A stretch of DNA of 51,835 bases from an uncultured Bacteroidia bacterium (GTDB lineage Bacteria > Bacteroidota > Bacteroidia > Bacteroidales > Prolixibacteraceae). Of the stretch, positions 17,917 through 26,720 are shown piece after piece; the stretch's first letter is position 1; each line of letters starts with the position of its first letter. Made by a program: the position numbers and the translations under genes. Under the pieces are notes generated by a model. That model was not told the origin of the DNA, did not search any database, and was given only the letters and a program-made list of their open reading frames with translations. The stretch is taken from the NCBI GenBank assembly GCA_903923905.1, contig CAIXZH010000060.1:1-51835 (forward strand), read 5' to 3'.

Positions 17917-17939
17917 GCCAGCCGCCAGTTGCCAGTTGC
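17917..17939. repeat. GCCAGTTGCCAGTTGC-type intergenic repeat
   Basis: This stretch downstream of cvpA consists of imperfect GCCAGTT steps. It is the reverse-complement composition of the element at 8295-8317 and also has an outlying CTTCTGGCAGCTAG word near 17830. It looks like a worn intergenic repeat; no function can be assigned. Confidence 0.4.
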
Positions 17940-17980
17940 AAAATAATCAACTACACCAAACAACCAGGAGACAGTACCAA

Positions 17981-19081
17981 TTATCTTTCCCATAAGCTTT
18001 TCCCTAATTTCTCCGAAAAATCTTTCCAGAAAAGCTGGTGAAATCCAAGGCTGTTTGATTGTATAAGCAGTTCGTTTGGAGAAAAAACACTTCCAGGGAC
18101 AGTAGTAAATCTCGCTTTCTTTTGATATAGCGCTGCGGGTTCGGGGTGAAACTGAACTCCGACAACATTTCGAAATACTTTATGTTGAAGACCCTCAACA
18201 ATTTTTCCGTCCATCGAGGTGGCAATCACCTCCAAATTGGCACCCAGTCTCCCTGCAGCCTGATGATGGGCACTCAAAACCATTGGACCGTAGACCTTCG
18301 ACATCGCTGCAATTTCCATTAAGTATCCGCTTTTAGCCATCCTGATCTGGTGAAAAATCCCCCCGAACAAGTCGTCTGATAACGGATAGAGTAGGGCAAC
18401 AGAACTGCGGTGCTGTGCATTTACCGGAAGTTTAGATGTCTCCTCCAGCGTATTTTTATGATAGCATTCTGTTGGAATATCCTGAACCAGGGTCCCTCCG
18501 GCAGCCACATTCATGGTTTGCATTCCCAGACAGAAAGCCCGGACAATAAAGGCAGGGTTATCCGCCAAAAAAGGTTTGAAGGAAGGATTGCGGCTTCCGC
18601 CAATCAGATGAAAAAAGAAAGAAACTTCAAAATAATGACGGTTTGGATCGGTAACGAGTGTCAGAAAATTCTGCTTTTCGCCGTATATGGCGGCAGGGAT
18701 ATCGGGCCCGCCAAAGAAAAGTATCCCGTCCGACTCTTCAAATAATTTGCGGAAAGCCGGTGTGCAACTGTTTTCATGGTAGATTTCGCCTGGACGGATC
18801 TCCCCCTCAACTTTAAGAAGCCTGTAATTTTTCAGTTGATGCTCGCTGATATAATGCTCCGAAATCGCGTAGTCATAGACTTCATGAGCCGAGTAGACCC
18901 CAATCATTTCCAGACCTGGAACATCAATCACCCTATTTTCAACCATCCACTCGATGCTTTCAATATTACTCACGGTAGGATGTAAAAGAACCAAACGATG
19001 TTGTGCCTGCCCGTAAAATGCCATAAACATGAATAGAATGGCAATTGGCAGAACATTTAATAAAATGCGGGATCGTCTCAT
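17981..19081 (-). CDS. Exported class-I glutamine amidotransferase-like (peptidase C26) protein
   Basis: The 366-residue protein has an N-terminal signal anchor or signal peptide (residues 1-26, ending FYGQAQ), so it works outside the cytoplasm. The fold is that of gamma-glutamyl hydrolases such as PuuD: FFGGPDIPAAIYGE at about 122-135, nucleophile Cys184 in AFCLGMQTMNVAAGG, and the VVGVQFHPEP motif carrying the catalytic His and Glu. An inserted or enlarged N-terminal region (residues 40-110) is not typical. PuuD relatives hydrolyse gamma-glutamyl compounds; an exported version suggests peptide or folate-polyglutamate scavenging, which is inference. It faces tyrS divergently. Confidence 0.8.
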   Translation of the reverse strand: MRRSRILLNVLPIAILFMFMAFYGQAQHRLVLLHPTVSNIESIEWMVENRVIDVPGLEMIGVYSAHEVYDYAISEHYISEHQLKNYRLLKVEGEIRPGEIYHENSCTPAFRKLFEESDGILFFGGPDIPAAIYGEKQNFLTLVTDPNRHYFEVSFFFHLIGGSRNPSFKPFLADNPAFIVRAFCLGMQTMNVAAGGTLVQDIPTECYHKNTLEETSKLPVNAQHRSSVALLYPLSDDLFGGIFHQIRMAKSGYLMEIAAMSKVYGPMVLSAHHQAAGRLGANLEVIATSMDGKIVEGLQHKVFRNVVGVQFHPEPAALYQKKARFTTVPGSVFSPNELLIQSNSLGFHQLFWKDFSEKLGKSLWER

Positions 19082-19179
19082 TTGGTTAGTTTTGGAATTA
19101 CTAAAGTACCAAAATTATGTCAGAAATTACTACCCTCATTTTCAGGTGTTACTTCCGCTACCGTGGTGTTAAAAAGTTG

Positions 19180-19187
19180 TATCTTTG
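19180..19187 (+). promoter_or_regulatory. Candidate -7 box for tyrS
   Basis: TATCTTTG is a perfect match to TAnnTTTG and lies 108 nt ahead of the tyrS start; no clear TTTG lies 19 nt upstream. The roughly 100-nt leader shows no recognisable T-box or other riboswitch. Confidence 0.4.
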
Positions 19188-19295
19188 TCGCTCTTTAGCC
19201 ATATTCATTGAGAAAAGTGAAGTTTTTCGGGGATTACAACTAAAGCCGGGGCCTTGCAGAAGCTCATTTCGAATTGTATATAAATAGAACACAGC

Positions 19296-20588
19296 ATGAA
19301 TTTTGTAGAAGAATTAACGTGGCGAGGGATGGTTCATGACATGATGCCCGGACTTGAAGAACAATTAAAAAAAGAGGTTACCTCGGCTTATGTTGGAATT
19401 GATCCCACTGCCGACTCATTGCATATCGGCCACCTGGTTGGGGTAATGATGCTTAAACATTTTCAGTTGGCCGGACATAAACCAATCGTATTGGTAGGTG
19501 GGGCAACCGGCATGATTGGGGACCCATCCGGAAAGTCTCAGGAGCGTAACCTTTTGGATGAATCCACATTAAGACATAATCAGGAATGTTTGAAAATTCA
19601 GATTTCGAAATTTCTTGATTTCGATTCCAGTGCAGAAAATGGAGCCGAGATGGTCAACAATTACGACTGGATGAAAGAATTTACGTTTCTGAATTTTATC
19701 CGCGATATCGGCAAACATATCACTGTTAATTATATGATGTCCAAGGATTCTGTCAAAAAAAGGTTGGACCCGGACAGCGGTACTGCTGGGATGTCTTTCA
19801 CAGAATTTACCTATCAGTTGGTCCAGGGAACCGACTTCCTCCACCTTTACGAAACTAAAAACTGTAAATTACAGATGGGAGGTTCCGATCAGTGGGGAAA
19901 TATTACCACCGGGACCGAACTTATCCGAAGAAAAGCGGGTGGAGAGGCGTATGCACTCACCTGTCCGCTGATTAAAAAAGCAGATGGGACCAAATTCGGG
20001 AAAACAGAATCGGGTAATGTTTGGCTGGATCCGGTAAGAACATCTCCCTATCAGTTCTATCAATTCTGGCTAAATACCTCGGATATTGATGCTGAAAAAT
20101 ACATTAAGATCTTTACTGTATTGTCTCAGGAAACGATAAACCAGCTGATTGATGAGCATAAACTGGCGCCCCATCTGCGCCAGCTTCAAAAGGTTCTTGC
20201 CAAAGAGGTGACCTGCATGGTTCATTCGGAATCAGATTACCAGATTGCCGTTGAGGCCTCTGAAATCCTTTTTGGAAAAGGGACGGAAGAAACCTTAAGA
20301 AAACTGGATGAAGCAACATTTCTATCGGTTTTTGAAGGGGTCCCCCAGTTTGAAATTTCCAGGACAGAGCTTGAATCCGGATTAAATATCATCGATTTGC
20401 TTGCAGAAAAAACAACTGTTTTTCCATCCAAAGGGGAAGCCCGCCGAACAATAACAGGCGGTGGCGTGGCCGTAAACAAGGTCAAAATTGAGAGTCCGGA
20501 TGAGATTTTCAATGCCGGGAAGCTAATCGGAGATAAATATCTGCTGGTTCAGAAAGGGAAGAAAAACTATTTTCTTCTTATTGCCTAA
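19296..20588 (+). CDS. tyrS: Tyrosyl-tRNA synthetase
   Basis: The 430-residue class-I synthetase charges tRNA-Tyr. The HIGH signature is [12 protein letters not shown], the tyrosine pocket is in [19 protein letters not shown] and [10 protein letters not shown], and the KMSKS-equivalent loop is [16 protein letters not shown]-terminal S4-like RNA-binding domain ([25 protein letters not shown]) completes the protein. Length and order are standard for the bacterial TyrRS of the TyrS1 type. A beta-glucosidase gene follows 46 nt later on the same strand with no obvious terminator between. Confidence 0.96.
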   Translation: MNFVEELTWRGMVHDMMPGLEEQLKKEVTSAYVGIDPTADSLHIGHLVGVMMLKHFQLAGHKPIVLVGGATGMIGDPSGKSQERNLLDESTLRHNQECLKIQISKFLDFDSSAENGAEMVNNYDWMKEFTFLNFIRDIGKHITVNYMMSKDSVKKRLDPDSGTAGMSFTEFTYQLVQGTDFLHLYETKNCKLQMGGSDQWGNITTGTELIRRKAGGEAYALTCPLIKKADGTKFGKTESGNVWLDPVRTSPYQFYQFWLNTSDIDAEKYIKIFTVLSQETINQLIDEHKLAPHLRQLQKVLAKEVTCMVHSESDYQIAVEASEILFGKGTEETLRKLDEATFLSVFEGVPQFEISRTELESGLNIIDLLAEKTTVFPSKGEARRTITGGGVAVNKVKIESPDEIFNAGKLIGDKYLLVQKGKKNYFLLIA

Positions 20589-20634
20589 TACTCATTTATA
20601 AATCAGGAAAGCTGAGTGCAGCAACATCTCGACT

Positions 20635-22812
20635 ATGCTTAAAACAACCATATTGCTATCGCTTTGTCTGTTCGCCAGCGGATTAATTCGGGGACAAAAA
20701 GCCAAAACCCAGGGGGAGATTGAGGAAACAAAGATCCTGACTCTGGTCAAAAAGATGACCCTTGAAGAAAAAGTGGGATTGCTCCATGCCAACTCCAAAT
20801 TCTATGTTTCAGGAGTGGAACGGTTGGGTATCCCGGAATTGGCGCTATCTGACGGACCTCACGGTGTAAGGGCGGAAATTAACCGTCACAACTGGAGTTA
20901 TTCGGGTTGGACCAACGACTCATCCACCTGTTTCCCTCCGGGGACAGCCCTGGCAGCTAGCTGGAATCCGGCTCTCGCCTTTGAACGCGGACTCGTTCTG
21001 GGTGAAGAAGCCCGATTTCGCAAAAAAGACGTATTGCTCGGTCCGGGTATTAACATCATCCGGTCGCCACTTTGCGGCCGCAATTTCGAATACCTCAGCG
21101 AGGATCCTTTCCTGATCTCGGCAATGGCTGTGCCTTATATCCAGGCGTTACAGTCCAAAGACGTTGCCGCAAGCGTAAAACACTATCTGGCAAATAACCA
21201 GGAAGATAACCGTTTTAAAATTGATGTTTCCGTCAGTGAACGCGCTTTACGCGAATTATATCTGCCCGGGTTTAAGGCTGCGATCACCCGGGGAGGAGCG
21301 CTGACTGTGATGGCAGCCTACAACAAATTCCGCGGAGATTGGTGCTCTGAAAACGACTACCTTGATCGACAGATACTTCGCAATGAACTGGGGTTTAATG
21401 GGGTCCTGATGACAGACTGGGACGCAGCACACAGTACTGTAAAAGCGGCGTTAGCAGGCCTTGACCTGGAAATGGGGACTGATAAGAAGGATTACAACGA
21501 ATGGTATTTTGCAAACCCGCTTATTCAGGCAGTGAAAGAGGGCAAAGTCCCTTTGTCGGTGGTAAACGAGAAGGTGTCCAACATTTTGCGTGTAATGATG
21601 AAAATCAAAATGCTGGGTGATAAAACACGTGAGATAGGTTCGATGAATACACCGGATCATCAGCGTGCTGCCTATAATTCAGCCGCTGAGGCTATTGTTT
21701 TACTCCAAAACCAGAATAAAGTTCTGCCTGTTGATTTCGCCAAATTAAAATCCATTGCGGTAATTGGAGACAATGCCACCCGAAAGCACACCAATGGCGG
21801 GCTGAGCTCCGAAATCAAAACATTATACGAGGTCACCCCGCTCGAAGCATTGACCAGGAAGTTTGGAAGCAGCCTAAAAATCAATTTTGCACAGGGATAT
21901 GAAAAACAGTCCACCTTTTATGAAGGAAACAACAAAGGACAATCGGACACTAAAAAGGTTGACTGGAAACTGATCGATGCCGCAGTTGATGCAGCCCGCA
22001 AGTCGGATATCGCAGTAATCTTTGGTGGGTTGAATCATGATTTCGATACCGAATCGTTCGACCGGCAGGATATGAAATTGCCATATGGTCAAGAAATACT
22101 CATTCAGGAAGTGGCAAAGGCAAATCCGAATACAATAGTCGCTATTATTGCCGGATCGCCACTGGAACTTAGCGGTATCGTAAATAGGGTTCCATCAATT
22201 CTCTGGGCCTGGTATGGAGGAATGGAAGCGGGCAACGCCGTAGCGGATGTTCTAAGCGGGAAAGTTAATCCTTCCGGCAAAATGCCATTCACACTTCCTG
22301 TTTCCCTTGAACAATCACCCGATCATGCCTTGGGTAACTATCCCGGACATGACCTTCGGGTTAACTATGAAGAGGATATTCTGGTGGGCTACCGCTGGTT
22401 TGACACAAAAAAAATTGCGCCACAATTCCCTTTTGGATATGGTCTCTCTTATACAACCTTTGAACTTTCAGGATTGAATACCGATAAACCATTGTATCAC
22501 AAAGATGAAATCATTCATGTAAAATTTATGGTCAGAAACACCGGGACTACTTTTGGAGCCGAAGTGGCGCAAATCTATGTAAGTGAACCTGTATGCTCTG
22601 TTTTGCGCCCTTTTAAGGAGCTGAAAGGATTTGAAAAAGTGTTTCTGCAGCCTGGGGAATCCAAAACAATAGAACTTCCGGTGAAAATTTCAGACCTTGC
22701 TTATTATGATGAGGTTCAAAAAGGATGGAAGATAGAACCAGGGGACTTCCTGCTTCATTTAGGCACCTCTTCAGGCAATGTGGTCCAAACTGTGAAGATT
22801 GTAGTCAACTGA
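20635..22812 (+). CDS. Exported glycoside hydrolase family 3 beta-glucosidase
   Basis: The 725-residue protein begins with a signal peptide (MLKTTILLSLCLFASGLIRG) and has the three-domain GH3 layout: a TIM-barrel N-domain (about 40-335), a GH3 C-domain (about 365-590) and a C-terminal fibronectin III-like domain (about 645-715). The nucleophile Asp is in NGVLMTDWDAAH. Substrate-binding stretches include LSDGPHGVRAE, FNYEYLSEDPFL-like FEYLSEDP, KHYLANNQEDNR and FPFGYGLSYTTF. It removes beta-linked glucosyl (or xylosyl) residues from oligosaccharides in the periplasm. The exact linkage cannot be read. No SusC/SusD pair is adjacent, so it is not in a typical PUL. Confidence 0.92.
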   Translation: MLKTTILLSLCLFASGLIRGQKAKTQGEIEETKILTLVKKMTLEEKVGLLHANSKFYVSGVERLGIPELALSDGPHGVRAEINRHNWSYSGWTNDSSTCFPPGTALAASWNPALAFERGLVLGEEARFRKKDVLLGPGINIIRSPLCGRNFEYLSEDPFLISAMAVPYIQALQSKDVAASVKHYLANNQEDNRFKIDVSVSERALRELYLPGFKAAITRGGALTVMAAYNKFRGDWCSENDYLDRQILRNELGFNGVLMTDWDAAHSTVKAALAGLDLEMGTDKKDYNEWYFANPLIQAVKEGKVPLSVVNEKVSNILRVMMKIKMLGDKTREIGSMNTPDHQRAAYNSAAEAIVLLQNQNKVLPVDFAKLKSIAVIGDNATRKHTNGGLSSEIKTLYEVTPLEALTRKFGSSLKINFAQGYEKQSTFYEGNNKGQSDTKKVDWKLIDAAVDAARKSDIAVIFGGLNHDFDTESFDRQDMKLPYGQEILIQEVAKANPNTIVAIIAGSPLELSGIVNRVPSILWAWYGGMEAGNAVADVLSGKVNPSGKMPFTLPVSLEQSPDHALGNYPGHDLRVNYEEDILVGYRWFDTKKIAPQFPFGYGLSYTTFELSGLNTDKPLYHKDEIIHVKFMVRNTGTTFGAEVAQIYVSEPVCSVLRPFKELKGFEKVFLQPGESKTIELPVKISDLAYYDEVQKGWKIEPGDFLLHLGTSSGNVVQTVKIVVN

Positions 22813-22837
22813 ATTCCGGGGAAACCAGCTATAAAAT

Positions 22838-22884
22838 AAAAGAGGACTGTTTAATTCCAAATCCGGTTTAAAACACTCCTCTTT
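22838..22884. terminator. Bidirectional terminator between beta-glucosidase and PfkB genes
   Basis: AAAGAGGA...TCCTCTTT forms an 8-bp stem that is extended inward by TGTTT/AAACA after one mismatch. It sits in the 96-nt gap between two convergent genes, and both ends are A- or T-rich, so it can serve both. Confidence 0.75.
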
Positions 22885-22908
22885 CCATTTTCCCTGCCAA
22901 AGGTTTAA

Positions 22909-23889
22909 CTAAATTAAGTCAACCTGGTTTCTGATAAATTCCCAATGGCTCTCTTCCAGCTCAGCTCCCACTACCTGGATCACTTCGCCGGCTAATAAAG
23001 CACCAATTTTTCCGCATTTTTCAAGATTATGACCAACTGCCATACCTGCAAGGAATCCGGCAGCAAAATAATCTCCTGCCCCAGTTGTATCCATAACTTT
23101 CCCTCCGCTAGCGGGGATATGCCATTTTTGAGTTCCCTGCTGAACAAAAGCACCCTCCTTTCCTACCTTAACAACGGCAATATCGCATCTGCTCGCCAGA
23201 TTTTCAAGGGCAGCTTTGGGCGCCAAACCAGTAAACGATTTTGCCTCCTCTTCATTCGCAAAGACAATATCTATATAGTTATCTACCAATTCATTCAGAA
23301 TTTCCATATTCGCTTCCACCACATTAAAGCTGGAGAGATCAAGTGCAATAGCCAATCCTGCAGATTTTGCAGCTGAGGCGGCAGCCATGATTAAGGAATT
23401 ATTAAATACCAGATAACCTTCAATAAAGAAGAGATTGTAGCCCGAAAAAAGGTCAGGTGTGATATCATCCGGACCCATTTCGACAGCAGCACCCAGATAG
23501 GTGGCAAATGTCCGCTCGCCATCGGGGCTCACAAACCCAACTGCATTACCGGTGGGAAGTTCAAGTTCCTTAAGAACAACACCTATTCCCCGTTTGAGCA
23601 TCTCATTTTTGAAAAGGATACCCAGGGCATCCTGACCTATTGAACCGATATATCCACATGCCGCACCCAGCGCGGCGATCCCATTAATAGCATTTGCTAC
23701 TGAACCACCTGTTGTTATTTTAATATTGAGATGTGAAATCTCTTTTTGAATCAGGGATGAAAGTTCCCCGTCAATAAGGGTCATCCCACCCTTGGGCAAA
23801 CTTAAGTTACTGATCAATAGGTCATCCTCAGCCAGCACCATGATATCAACCAAGGCATTCCCAATCCCAAGTATTCTTAAATTATCCAT
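22909..23889 (-). CDS. PfkB-family carbohydrate/nucleoside kinase (adenosine kinase-like)
   Basis: This sugar kinase of about 326 residues starts MDNLRILGIGNALVDIM, with GGSVANAINGIAALG as the N-terminal glycine signature and the C-terminal anion-hole/catalytic motif DTTGAGDYFAAGFLAG. Adenosine kinase and ribokinase relatives share these; the N-terminal resemblance is closest to bacterial proteins annotated as adenosine kinase. An in-frame TTG at 23919 would add ten residues. I reject it because a perfect -7 promoter box overlaps that codon (23917-23924). The substrate is not certain from sequence. Confidence 0.9.
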   Translation of the reverse strand: MDNLRILGIGNALVDIMVLAEDDLLISNLSLPKGGMTLIDGELSSLIQKEISHLNIKITTGGSVANAINGIAALGAACGYIGSIGQDALGILFKNEMLKRGIGVVLKELELPTGNAVGFVSPDGERTFATYLGAAVEMGPDDITPDLFSGYNLFFIEGYLVFNNSLIMAAASAAKSAGLAIALDLSSFNVVEANMEILNELVDNYIDIVFANEEEAKSFTGLAPKAALENLASRCDIAVVKVGKEGAFVQQGTQKWHIPASGGKVMDTTGAGDYFAAGFLAGMAVGHNLEKCGKIGALLAGEVIQVVGAELEESHWEFIRNQVDLI

Positions 23890-23916
23890 TCTGTCGATTT
23901 TTTTCTGATAATTTTG

Positions 23917-23924
23917 CAAATATA
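23917..23924 (-). promoter_or_regulatory. -7 box of the PfkB kinase gene
   Basis: On the minus strand TATATTTG is a perfect TAnnTTTG match, 27 nt ahead of the ATG at 23889. It decides the start of the kinase because transcription would begin downstream of the alternative TTG. Confidence 0.5.
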
Positions 23925-23955
23925 TTTTAGATTTCTGAAAAACTTACTACTTTTG
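23925..23955 (+). promoter_or_regulatory. Candidate promoter of tRNA-Asn
   Basis: TTTT at 23925-23928 followed after exactly 19 nt by a perfect -7 box TACTTTTG (23948-23955). The tRNA begins 43 nt further on. It abuts the divergent promoter of the kinase gene. Confidence 0.45.
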
Positions 23956-23998
23956 CAACGCTTTCGGAAAATAAGTACAAAAGCAAGATAAATAGTAT

Positions 23999-24072
23999 TC
24001 CTTAGTAGCTCAGTTGGTTAGAGCGGCGGACTGTTAATCCGTAGGTCGTAGGTTCAAGTCCTACCTGAGGAG
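23999..24072 (+). tRNA. tRNA-Asn (GTT)
   Basis: A complete cloverleaf of 74 nt can be folded. The acceptor stem is TCCTTAG/CTGAGGA with one G-T pair, the D arm GCTC/GAGC, the anticodon stem GCGGA/TCCGT around loop CTGTTAA (anticodon GTT), and the T stem GTAGG/CCTAC around TTCAAGT. The discriminator is G and CCA is not encoded. The 3' end overlaps the first bases of a 108-bp sequence that is repeated at 26741, so this gene marks the left boundary of an accessory patch. Confidence 0.97.
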
Positions 24073-24174
24073 CTAAAGTGACTAGTAAAATTCACGAAAA
24101 CGCTTGATATCAATGATTTCAGGCGTTTTTTCTTTTTAGACTATCTCGAAATTCACGGTATTTGCGGATCAATT
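24067..24174 (+). repeat. Left copy of ~107-bp direct repeat (tRNA-Asn 3' end plus terminator)
   Basis: This begins with GAGGAGC inside the tRNA acceptor stem and runs through the terminator to GGATCAATT. The copy at 26741-26846 matches it over the whole length with scattered substitutions and small gaps (roughly 85 percent by eye). Homology begins exactly at the tRNA 3' end, as at a tRNA attachment site. Confidence 0.85.
24097..24131 (+). terminator. Terminator of tRNA-Asn
   Basis: AAAACGCTTGA...TTCAGGCGTTTTTT folds into a stem with one G-T pair, followed by six T. It is repeated at 26771-26805 as part of the duplicated block. Confidence 0.75.
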
Positions 24175-24201
24175 GATAGCGGCTTCAAAGAAAATTGACG
24201 A

Positions 24202-25365
24202 TTAGGTCAGATCCCTCATGGGAAGAAAACCTTTTTCTCCTATCGATTTAATGAAACCTCGAAGAAGAAAACTGTTATCAAATCGAATAACATACTTTCT
24301 TGATCCTTCCTTCTCGGAAACAAGCATATTTCTATCAATAAGTCTCCTTATTTGTCTTGAAACGTCAGCATCAGCTTTGCCAATAAAAAATTCTTTAATA
24401 TCCGACGCTTGAACAACTTGTTTTTCTGAAACCCTTTTCAAAATCTTAGCTTCTATATCCGTAATGTATTTTCTATCTAAAGAATAACTAATTGTAGGTA
24501 GCAATATCTCTTTTTTCAGAAAATCATAATCTGTTAGCTTATCAATCTTTTCAATTTCTTCTTTCAACCCTTTTAGTACATATTCTGACCAACTCAATAT
24601 TCCTGCATCAGTTCCAGTGTCGGCTTCTGACAGATGATTGTAATAGTCGTTTCTATTACTACAGAATACGACTGTCGGATTTATTATCCTTCCAACATTA
24701 ATATTAAATCCTGTTTTGACGAGCATCGCATAAGTTAACAAGCGAACAACTCTTCCATTACCATTACCAAAAGGATGTGCCCAAACAAAGCGATGATGAG
24801 CAATAGCCGCTTTAAGCAGGTCATACTTTGTACTATCATCCCTTTGAATAAAGTCAAATAGCTCATTCATATAATCTTCAATCATTAATAAATCAGGAGG
24901 TTGATGATTTGATTTATTAATTTTTAGATTAATCTTTCGATATTCTCCTGGAGTATGGTCTCCTTCACCATTGGGTGGTGGCAACAATCCGTCAACAACC
25001 ATTTTGTGCATTTCACTAATAAAAGCTCTATTAATGGGATAATCCTTCACATTTTCCTCAATAAATGACATCGCATTCTCAATGTTTTGAATTTCTTTAA
25101 TCCCAGAAGGGACATTTTCAGACTTTTCTAGCTTAGTTTCAATATATTCTGCAATGGTTGTATTATTCCCTTCAATTCTGGCCGATCCAATACTTTCCAA
25201 CGTATGAAAAATGTGTTTCAGTTGAAAGAACACTTTTGGGTGTGTTGAACCACCAAGTGGTTTCTTACGTAAATAATCTAATTCAATGATTAAATCAGTC
25301 AGTGAAGAACTAAATGACGGTTCTACTAACTTTAAATCATAATGTACAAATCTGGCCTCTGACAT
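24202..25365 (-). CDS. Fic-domain AMPylator-type protein, class II, with C-terminal winged helix
   Basis: The 387-residue protein has a Fic_N region, the Fic core motif HPFGNGNGR at 197-205 (His197 being the catalytic base) and a C-terminal winged helix-turn-helix (about 320-375, with VSRQIRRLIDRNMLVSE). The N-terminal inhibitory helix carries S61-A-R-I-E65-G-N, matching the (S/T)xxxE(G/N) motif whose Glu blocks ATP binding, so it is self-inhibited. Fic enzymes transfer AMP or other groups to protein hydroxyls; the target is unknown. The gene is AT-rich and lies between the tRNA-Asn repeat and the first 30-nt repeat, in an accessory setting. Confidence 0.9.
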   Translation of the reverse strand: MSEARFVHYDLKLVEPSFSSSLTDLIIELDYLRKKPLGGSTHPKVFFQLKHIFHTLESIGSARIEGNNTTIAEYIETKLEKSENVPSGIKEIQNIENAMSFIEENVKDYPINRAFISEMHKMVVDGLLPPPNGEGDHTPGEYRKINLKINKSNHQPPDLLMIEDYMNELFDFIQRDDSTKYDLLKAAIAHHRFVWAHPFGNGNGRVVRLLTYAMLVKTGFNINVGRIINPTVVFCSNRNDYYNHLSEADTGTDAGILSWSEYVLKGLKEEIEKIDKLTDYDFLKKEILLPTISYSLDRKYITDIEAKILKRVSEKQVVQASDIKEFFIGKADADVSRQIRRLIDRNMLVSEKEGSRKYVIRFDNSFLLRGFIKSIGEKGFLPMRDLT

Positions 25366-25450
25366 TTGAAATATTAACTTTAATGAATTAACGAACGCAA
25401 TTTCACATTTTAACTTTTAGCCCTAAATGTTATTACTAAACAGGATATTA

Positions 25451-25481
25451 CAAATATAGCAATTATCAAACAATTAACAAA
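25451..25481 (-). promoter_or_regulatory. Promoter of the fic gene, full consensus match
   Basis: On the minus strand TTTG (25481-25478) is followed by exactly 19 nt and TATATTTG (25458-25451). Both boxes and the spacing match the Bacteroidota consensus perfectly, making this the clearest promoter in the window. The leader is about 80 nt. Confidence 0.7.
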
Positions 25482-25594
25482 CTATAGAAATACATTTGAT
25501 TTATGCTTTCACTACATTTGAAATTTACACCAATAATTATTCAATCAAATCCTTCATATTAACAAAATCTTATTGGAACTAATTGAGATAATCT

Positions 25595-25624
25595 TGTTGC
25601 AACTTTCGAATGAAAGGGGAGCCA
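25595..25624 (+). repeat. 30-nt repeat, copy A
   Basis: This reads TGTTGCAACTTTCGAATG and ends AAAGGGGAGCCA; the 30 bases recur without change at 27452-27481. A strong terminator hairpin follows 2 nt later. The CTTTC-GAAT-GAAAG core can form a small hairpin. Confidence 0.85.
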
Positions 25625-25626
25625 TA

Positions 25627-25660
25627 CAAAAAAGGAGGTCATTTTCGACCTCCTTTTTGT
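25627..25660. terminator. Terminator following repeat copy A
   Basis: ACAAAAAAGGAGGTC pairs with GACCTCCTTTTTGT around a short ATTTTC loop, with T-rich flanks on the plus strand. It is nearly symmetric and could end transcripts from either side. No intact gene ends directly upstream on the plus strand, so it looks like the terminator of a lost gene, possibly an RNA gene. Confidence 0.7.
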
Positions 25661-25901
25661 TTTTAGTCCCTCTACAAACCTTGCTGGCATTGATGAGCAC
25701 GTTAATCGGTGTCGTGAACTCACAGGTTACAACACACCTTTTTTTATCTTAAATTTGTTAGACAGTTTGCAACAAATAGAATCTTTTACCGTCATTTTAT
25801 TCGAATGATGATGAAAGAAAGGAGTACAATGGAATTTTAGACAAAATTTCATTTTGAGGCTATTATCCTCATCGAAATATATCCTTCACAACAAAATATA
25901 T

Positions 25902-26674
25902 ATGACTACCAAAGCCTTAATACTGATTTTTTTTACGTTTATTCTCAGCAGCTGCAGTCCAAGAATAAATATCAGCAAGGTGAACCAATCATCTGTTGAT
26001 TTAAAAACAATAAATTTTGAACCAAAAGGTATTTATCCGAAACCTCTTGTAAAGTTCTTCGTCAAAAAAATAAAGACTCCGGATAAAATCAACATTTCAA
26101 GTGGTATAGAATTGTATAAGGTTTCCTATTTTACGGCAGATGAGGGAGGAAAGAGGATATTGGTCTCAGGGTTGCTCGCGATACCAAGAAACAAAAAGAT
26201 AAAAGGTATTGTAGCTTACTTGCATGGAACTAATAATAACAGATTAAATGCACCCTCCCGGCCTTCTCAGGATGAAGGTTTAGCCATATCCGCAATTTTT
26301 GCAGGTGGTGGTTACTTATGCCTGATTCCGTAAGACTCCCGAAAAAAGCCCTCGATTTTTACACAAAAGAAATACTTAATGATTTAAAATCAGGTCAAAA
26401 TGACTGGTTTACAGAAAAATTAAGTGAAAACCAAACTTTCGACTGGAAACCAAGATCAATATATAGAATTTATTTTGGGGCTAGTGATAAAGATGTTTCA
26501 CCTCAAGACGCGATAGCGACTTATCAACATATGAAACGATTGGGAGGAAATGTCCAACTTATTGAACTTGGTAATTTAAATCATATTCAATCCGCCTACT
26601 CCGGACTACCTAAAACCAGAGTGTTCTTTGACTCTTTAACTTTTATTCGGCAAAAACAAATATTACTACCTTAA
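25902..26674 (+). pseudogene. Disrupted exported alpha/beta-hydrolase (lipase/esterase-like) lipoprotein
   Basis: The first part starts MTTKALILIFFTFILSSCSP, a lipoprotein signal with the acylated Cys in LSSC, and runs through LVSGLLAIPR and GIVAYLHGTNNNR to GGGYLCLIP before stopping at 26331. The second part, in a different frame from about 26318, carries a cap/C-terminal region: YFGASDKDVSPQDAIATY with the likely catalytic Asp, and LGNLNHIQS with the likely catalytic His. Full-length relatives have about 170 more residues between these, including the GxSxG nucleophile elbow. Here that middle is deleted and the frame shifted. The remaining pieces cannot form an active enzyme. It lies inside the tRNA-Asn repeat patch. 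Confidence 0.8.
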
Positions 26675-26720
26675 TCCGCTAAATATCTTATCATTAATAT
26701 CAAATTAAAGATTTCCAAGG

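Noticed and set aside
19188-19295. T-box or attenuator in the tyrS leader
   Set aside because: The roughly 100-nt leader has no T-box sequence (UGGN bulge motif) and no terminator/antiterminator pair.
23890-23919. Ten-codon N-terminal extension of the PfkB kinase from a TTG
   Set aside because: A perfect -7 box overlaps the TTG and the family-typical start is the ATG at 23889.
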